Shown here: positions 59,218 through 64,000 of the stretch, one piece after another
Position numbering within the stretch: the stretch's first letter is position 1
Layout: every line of letters starts with the position of its first letter
Program-made: the position numbers and the translations under genes
Source of the DNA: Aurantiochytrium sp. KH105
Taxonomy: Eukaryota; Sar; Bigyra; Thraustochytrida; Thraustochytriidae
Assembly: GCA_003116975.1 (NCBI GenBank)
Contig: BGKB01000278.1
Span: 98,379-162,378 of the forward strand
DNA: 64,000 nucleotides
Direction: 5' to 3'
The notes under the pieces: generated by a model
Databases searched by the model: none
What the model was told of the DNA's origin: nothing
What the model saw: only the letters and a program-made list of their open reading frames with translations

Positions 59218-61764
59218 ATGAGCGCTTCGGGAGAGGCTCCGCCGGCGGCGGAAGCTGCGGAGGCGGCGGCGGCGGCCGATGGCGAGGCAGCGGAGGCGGG
59301 TCCGCCTCCTCCTGAACGTCGACGCAGAAGATCGTCGGCGCGACTGGCCATGCTGGCGCGAGTTGGAGAGATGTTGCCGGCAGGTCGTGGCCTCGCGCGG
59401 AAACGCTACGAGAGCGGCCATGTCACGGGATCTGTCGAGGGAAGCAGCACGGGCCGAGGGTCGGCCTTTCGACGTGCGTCCGTGCCTCCAAATTCGAGCA
59501 ATTTTCTCATTCTTGACCCCGAGGATGTGCGGAATCGAGGCCACAGTGAGGGAAGCTTTCCTTGGGAAGAAGACTCGCAAGCGGGTCGAAGCGCCAAGGG
59601 TGCGAGCCAGGACGCAGCAGGGTCCCAAGATGGAGATACCGTAGACGAAGAAATGCCTCTACCGCCGCCACCGCCCTCTGAAGCGTCTGCGTCCTCGGAG
59701 AAAGACGCTCAAGACGAAACTGAAGCTTCAGGCAACCCCGGGTTTGTTCTCGTGGACGAGGGGAAAGCTCCCGATACAACATTTGTTCTTGTGGAAAATG
59801 GAAAAACGAATGGAGTTGATTCTGGCGCCGTGCCCACTCCGAGCGATCCTGTCAGTGCAGACGCGCTTGCCGCTCGAATTGACCAGCTCGAAAATCGACT
59901 CGAAGAGCACTCCAAAGAAGCGGTGCGGGCCATTGCTGACGCCGCGGGCCAGGACACCGAGGCTTCCAAGAAAGCAGAAGTGTCTTCTCTCACACCAGCG
60001 CAAATTGCGCTCTTGTACAAGACCTTGCAATGCGGCGACGTCTCACCTCGTCGAATTGTCAAGTCCGTGGGAACGGGTCAAGTCAGCCCCAAAGAGATTC
60101 CGCGTCTTGCATACCCCACTCAAACGTTGCGTTCCGAAGGTTTGCAACTCGAAGGCGCGCGAAGCTCCAAGATGGACCAGCTTCGGGACGCACAACTTTA
60201 TTCGCGTCCTGCGACATCGACTGAGATCAAGCGACAGTTTTGGAACGCACGTGCAGCCTCAATTCAGGCAGCCTGGCGAGGTTACCGCACGCGCATCGAG
60301 CTCTTGGCGCAAATGAATGCCCACTCGGTACTTCTTGCGACAACACAGAGGGGTCCAGCGCTTGGTCTCGTCAGTACTGTGCCGCAACAGGGAACAAACC
60401 ATGCGAGAGCACATTCTAACCTGTCTGCTGCACGCCGATCCTCCTTGCGAGTCCGTACACCGGACGTGCACTATCCATGGTCGGATTCTCTTCCGTCGGT
60501 CTCGCCACAACTGACCGTATCAGCTGCCGATCGCGCATGGCCAGGTCGCATACCACTGGGCGGATATATTACGATGCAAAATGCAACCGAAAACTCGAAG
60601 TCAAACGCACACCGCCGCGGCGGAAGCATGGATACACGCAGCAATGGGAGTACGGATAGCAGCGGTGGTGCCGAAGAAGGTGCGCTGCATGGTAGGCGCG
60701 AGAACGCCATTAGGGGCAAGAGAAGAACGGTGAGTGAGGGCACGCATCCAAACGGCACCGCACCGTCAAGGAGCAGTATCTCGGCCCATGATTGGCCGGT
60801 TCGTAAGGCTTCTTCGTCTTCTTCTTCGTCTTTGTCCTCTAGAAGTGGCGCCAAGGCATCTGTCAACGAAGCGGCAAGTTGGGTAATTCGGAAAGGGTCA
60901 AACCCAGCTACCGAGGAAATAGGAGAGGAACGGGTCACGGTGGCAAGCGAACCTGTGGGGCATCAGACCACGAGCGCTGGCGCCGAGGTGGCTTTGCACA
61001 TGTACAAGGTTTTGCGCGGTCGCAACAAGGCGCCCTTGACAGCAGCTTCGGTGGTATCAAAATTGCGACAGAGCCGATCAGGAGTTCGCAAGACGCCGTT
61101 TGATTTGCTCTTGGATCGGTGCATCAAGGCCTTGCTACACCTTCCTCCAACTGATCAGTACACGACCCTGCTGCCCTCAAATTTTGTGCAGCTCGTCGAG
61201 TCAACGCCCTGTTTGCAGGAGCTTGCCGAGCAGCTCGACTCCATGTCTCGCGACGGGAGTCTCGTGTTTGTGCGCGAGCCAGCCAGCAAGGCGCGGCCGT
61301 TGTCTGTGACTGCGCGAGAGTCGCAGCTCTTGCAGGGTCTTTACCGAGAATTTGCTGGAGAGGCGCCAATCATGCGCGCGCGTGTCCTCGCGGAGGCCTT
61401 GCACGAGGAGGCGGGCCTTGCGCCTGAGGTCGCTACGCTGCTCGTTAATTTTGCGCGTTCTCAAAGGGTACAACAGTTTGCCCATCTCGGGCCAGCGGAT
61501 CTCGTCGCCTTTGTCGAGGAGCAGACGACTCTCTTTTCACACAGTCGACATGCCAATCCGGGCGAGGTGCTTCTTGCGCTCGCGGCGCGGGTCAAACGCG
61601 CTCGTGCGGCTGATCTTGCTGCGGAAGCTCGCGACTCGCTGGGGTTTTCGTCGCCGTTTCGCGCGCCGCCAACGTCAGCGCCCCCGCCTTCACTTTTGCC
61701 GCCGCAGTTTCCCTTTGCCTCGCTCAAGGAGGCGGCCAAATTCCACGCGAGCCGCTACCTGTGA
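59218..61764 (+). CDS. IQ-motif and coiled-coil protein of unknown function
   Basis: 848 residues from ATG in GCGCGATGAGC. An Ala/Glu start, then a basic stretch (PERRRRRSSARLA), are followed by acidic low complexity. A predicted coiled coil (ALAARIDQLENRLEEHSKEA) lies near residues 220-240 and one IQ motif (AASIQAAWRGYRTRIELL) near 345-362, suggesting calmodulin or light-chain binding. Ser-rich sequence fills about 400-580. The C-terminal 250 residues are helical and non-repetitive (for example PFDLLLDRCIKALLHLPP) and may be a folded domain, but I do not recognise it. No membrane segment or signal is seen. Confidence 0.78.
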   Translation: MSASGEAPPAAEAAEAAAAADGEAAEAGPPPPERRRRRSSARLAMLARVGEMLPAGRGLARKRYESGHVTGSVEGSSTGRGSAFRRASVPPNSSNFLILDPEDVRNRGHSEGSFPWEEDSQAGRSAKGASQDAAGSQDGDTVDEEMPLPPPPPSEASASSEKDAQDETEASGNPGFVLVDEGKAPDTTFVLVENGKTNGVDSGAVPTPSDPVSADALAARIDQLENRLEEHSKEAVRAIADAAGQDTEASKKAEVSSLTPAQIALLYKTLQCGDVSPRRIVKSVGTGQVSPKEIPRLAYPTQTLRSEGLQLEGARSSKMDQLRDAQLYSRPATSTEIKRQFWNARAASIQAAWRGYRTRIELLAQMNAHSVLLATTQRGPALGLVSTVPQQGTNHARAHSNLSAARRSSLRVRTPDVHYPWSDSLPSVSPQLTVSAADRAWPGRIPLGGYITMQNATENSKSNAHRRGGSMDTRSNGSTDSSGGAEEGALHGRRENAIRGKRRTVSEGTHPNGTAPSRSSISAHDWPVRKASSSSSSSLSSRSGAKASVNEAASWVIRKGSNPATEEIGEERVTVASEPVGHQTTSAGAEVALHMYKVLRGRNKAPLTAASVVSKLRQSRSGVRKTPFDLLLDRCIKALLHLPPTDQYTTLLPSNFVQLVESTPCLQELAEQLDSMSRDGSLVFVREPASKARPLSVTARESQLLQGLYREFAGEAPIMRARVLAEALHEEAGLAPEVATLLVNFARSQRVQQFAHLGPADLVAFVEEQTTLFSHSRHANPGEVLLALAARVKRARAADLAAEARDSLGFSSPFRAPPTSAPPPSLLPPQFPFASLKEAAKFHASRYL

Positions 61765-63104
61765 GCGAATCGGTGAGTGAGTGAGTGAGTGAATGATTGA
61801 TGTGAATGATTGATTGACAGTGATTGGCGTGAAGAGATGAAGCCGAGGCCTGCCACTAGGGAATGGCGGTGAATTGGTGGATCAATCGATTGCGATGATC
61901 CTATCCTCTCGGCGCGCGTAATTAAGTTCCTCCTCCCATGGGGACAGGATTGAGTAGCAAGGTGAAGTTACCTTCGTTCATTGCGGCATGGGCTGGAAAA
62001 GAACAGTGGCGACGGCCGGCCGGCTGGCTGGCTGTCTGTCAGTCAGTCTGTCTGTCTGGCTGGCTGACTGTCAGCGCTGCTTGAGCGCCACATTCTGCGC
62101 TATGCCAATTCTAGCCCATTTTTTCGCTCGTCTTCTTTCTTCTTCTTCCGTTTCCTTGCTCCGCAGCATCCATGTCCTCAGATGGCCACCCGGTCACCTG
62201 GCTGCTGCATGTCATGCTGGGCTATGCTATGCTATGCTGTGCTGGCTGTGCTGGCTGTGCTTGTAAGGAATGGCTGACGGTGGCCGTGCGAAATGAGAAG
62301 GTCGCAATCAATCCTCGCCGATCATCGCTCGTAGCAGCGGCAGCGCAGCAGCGGGAGGAGCTAGGAAGAGCCATCAATCTCTGACTCGCTCCGCCGGGCC
62401 TTGCTGTCGCTCTCCTTCTACCAGGCTGTGTACTGTACATTCCCTTTCCTGCGTCTCTGCGTGCGACAGCGAGGCACAGCCCCGCGTGCCTCGCCTCGCC
62501 TCGCCTCGCCTCGCCTTGGCTCGCCTCGCCTCGCCTTGGCTCGCCTTGGCTCGCCTTGGCTCCGCTCGTCCCACTGCGGTGTCACCCACCCCTGCCCACC
62601 CCCCGCCTCGGCCAGGCCACGCCCGCCTCGGGCGAGCTAGCTCGCGCGAGCCGCTGCTCCTCGCCCTCGCCTCGCAGCGCCCGCGTCCCAAGCCGCCGCC
62701 GCGCTCCTCCCGCTGTGCTCCTCGCTGTGCTCGCGCTCGCCTGCGCGGCTGGTGTGGTTCTCCTCCCGTGCCGCAGTGACCCGCCGTCGATCGTCCCGCG
62801 TCACCGCCGCACTGCCCTCCCTCCCTCCCTCCCTCCCTCCATCCATCCCTCCGCGCTGCCGTGGCGGGCCGCCGTGCCTCGCCCTGCGCTGCCTCGCCTC
62901 GCGGCCCCGTCGAGCCGCGTCTCCGGCCGGCGCTGGGCAGACGCGCGGCAGCCACGCCGTCGGAGGCGCCCTCTCCTCAGGAGGGCGCCGCGGCGTGGCA
63001 CGCCGCGGCAGCCTCGCCGTGCAAGCATCGTCGAATCTTGCCGCACCGGCCACTAGAAAGCAGTGCAGAGCAAAGGAGAGGAAAGGCAAAGCAAGCACGG
63101 GTCG

Positions 63105-63148
<44 letters not shown>

Positions 63149-63635
63149 TGGTCTTCGCGAGGGGAAACCCAACCGGATTGGGCCCCCGGGCCGGTTTTCC
63201 CGGCGCCGTCCGCCCGTATGCAGTAGCTGCAGCTGCTGCGCGCGGGCGCGTCTCTCTCCCTCCCCCCCTCCCTCCTCCTCCGCGCTCGCCTCGGCTGCGC
63301 GGGGCGGGGCGGAGCGTGCGAGCCTGCGGGCGTCAGGCTCAGCTCCTGAGCCTCGGCGCGCCTGCCTGAGAGAGACAGAGCATGGCGGATAGATAGATAG
63401 ATACGAAGACGTAGACAGAGAGAAAGATACTAGGCAGACAGAGGGCGGAGGCGAGAGAGGACGGCGCGGGGCGCAGCGGGAGCAGACGCGCAACGCGGAG
63501 CCGACGCCGCAGCCGCAGCCGCTCGAGGACGGCGCCGGCGGCGAGGAGAGCGCGGGGCCGCACGGGCGCGCAGGCGCGGGCCGGGCTCGGTTGTCTGCTG
63601 GCTCGCCGGCTCGCTCGCGTGCTCGCCTGGCAGAG
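61765..63635. other. 1.9 kb repeat-rich region upstream of the last gene
   Basis: No supportable gene. It contains GAGT repeats after the IQ-gene stop, GTCT/GGCT tetranucleotide runs (about 62019-62070), ATGCT repeats near 62220, CTCGC runs near 62490-62560, a 14-bp palindrome GCGAGCTAGCTCGC (62632-62645), CTCC runs near 62820, AAGC repeats (63105-63148), and GATA repeats near 63388-63402. Open frames on both strands are Arg/Ala/Pro/Ser-rich artefacts of GC-rich DNA. Confidence 0.45.
63105..63148. repeat. (AAGC)n microsatellite
   Basis: About 11 units of AAGC in the region upstream of the last gene. Confidence 0.94.
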
Positions 63636-64000
63636 ATGGGCGAGGAGGAGGGGCAGCCGCCCGTGCCGCCCAAGCAGCAGGACCAGGAGCAGCAGCAGGA
63701 GCAGCAGCAGGGCGCGCAGGACGGCGAGCGGAGCGAGGAGCCGCAGGCCAAGCCCGAGGCCCAGGCCGAGGCGAGGGGAGACCCGGTCACGGAGCACGTG
63801 ACGAACCCGGACGAGCTGGACGAGGCCGACCCCAAGGAGGAGAACAAGGACCCAGACGTCGAGGGCCAGAGCGACTACTCGTCCGAAGACGAAGATGAGG
63901 ACGGCGTCGAAGACGGCGGAGACCCCAGCGGACCCGGATACACGGTCGCCGACCAGACCCACTTCATCCACGGCCGCATCGACTTCCTCGCAGAAAAGGC
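63636..64000 (+). CDS. Acidic N-terminus of an unidentified protein (3'-partial)
   Basis: The frame opens with ATG in CAGAGATGGG and stays open to the right edge (121 complete codons plus a partial one). It starts MGEEEGQPPVPPKQQ, continues through Gln/Glu-rich and acidic low complexity (SDYSSEDEDEDGVEDGG), and becomes less repetitive only at the end (GYTVADQTHFIHGRIDFLAE), where a folded domain may begin. Nothing here identifies the family. Frame continuity and the strong shift to Glu/Asp/Gln composition support real coding. Confidence 0.6.
   Translation, partial: MGEEEGQPPVPPKQQDQEQQQEQQQGAQDGERSEEPQAKPEAQAEARGDPVTEHVTNPDELDEADPKEENKDPDVEGQSDYSSEDEDEDGVEDGGDPSGPGYTVADQTHFIHGRIDFLAEK

Noticed and set aside
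63053-63971. Minus-strand open frames opposite the last gene
   Set aside because: Ser/Leu/Arg-rich reverse images of a Glu/Gln-rich coding sequence, including the AAGC repeat; no domain.

Overview
The window is nuclear DNA from a eukaryotic protist. Nearly every gene is one long uninterrupted open frame, and the products are eukaryote-specific: coatomer gamma, exocyst Sec8, GPI-synthesis PIG-C, complex I NDUFB9, a DHX37-type helicase, a RIB72/EFHC axonemal protein and a RING protein. A large receptor-like protein with FG-GAP/VCBS repeats, Cys-rich modules and many membrane spans, together with intron-poor, GC-rich, repeat-speckled DNA and a ciliary gene, fits a thraustochytrid (Labyrinthulomycetes, stramenopile). 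That placement is inference from gene content, not from a marker gene.

Layout: (1) 2-4472 (+), a receptor-like membrane protein cut by the left edge and carrying an internal frame break; (2) 5013-10490 (+), a very large IQ/calpain-like pseudoprotease with LIM-like zinc fingers; (3) 11276-13729 (+), an EFHC/RIB72 protein; (4) 13888-16425 (-), a permuted NlpC/P60-like protein; (5) 17399-18859 (+), an EIF1AD-HAD fusion; (6) 19050-22064 (-), exocyst Sec8; (7) 22713-23480 (+), a short-chain dehydrogenase; (8) 23694-25544 (-), a poly-Q protein; (9) 26558-28687 (+), a secreted tectonin-like protein; (10) 29339-30064 (+), a small unknown protein; a roughly 2.1 kb stretch with no supportable gene; (11) 32176-32988 (+), RING; (12) 33592-34515 (-), PIG-C; (13) 34888-37302 (-), a membrane-anchored TTL-like protein; (14) 38197-38658 (+), NDUFB9; (15) 38914-43005 (-), DHX37; (16) 44006-46741 (+), COPG; (17) 47095-48609 (-), a secretory JmjC/cupin; (18) 49357-51441 (+), a large zinc-motif SDR; (19) 51974 to about 54742 (-), an ankyrin protein; (20) 56266-58560 (-), a PiggyBac-like protein; (21) 59218-61764 (+), an IQ/coiled-coil protein; (22) 63636 to the right edge (+), an acidic N-terminus.

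The genes do not form a pathway cluster. They are mostly housekeeping genes, often arranged as alternating convergent and divergent pairs. Convergent pairs are separated by about 160-600 bp and divergent pairs by about 650-1000 bp. Two features recur outside the genes: short tandem repeats in the presumed 5' leaders close to start codons, and perfect or near-perfect palindromes in five of the seven divergent intergenic regions.

The most interesting coding observations are the EIF1AD-HAD fusion, the calpain-like protein that has lost all three catalytic residues, the membrane-anchored degenerate TTL-like protein, and a PiggyBac-like protein that has lost the acidic residue at the usual first catalytic position. 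I found no rRNA, convincing tRNA, CRISPR array or intact mobile element. Two single ambiguous bases (16538 and 54742) sit in low-complexity sequence, and the second coincides with an unresolved gene start.
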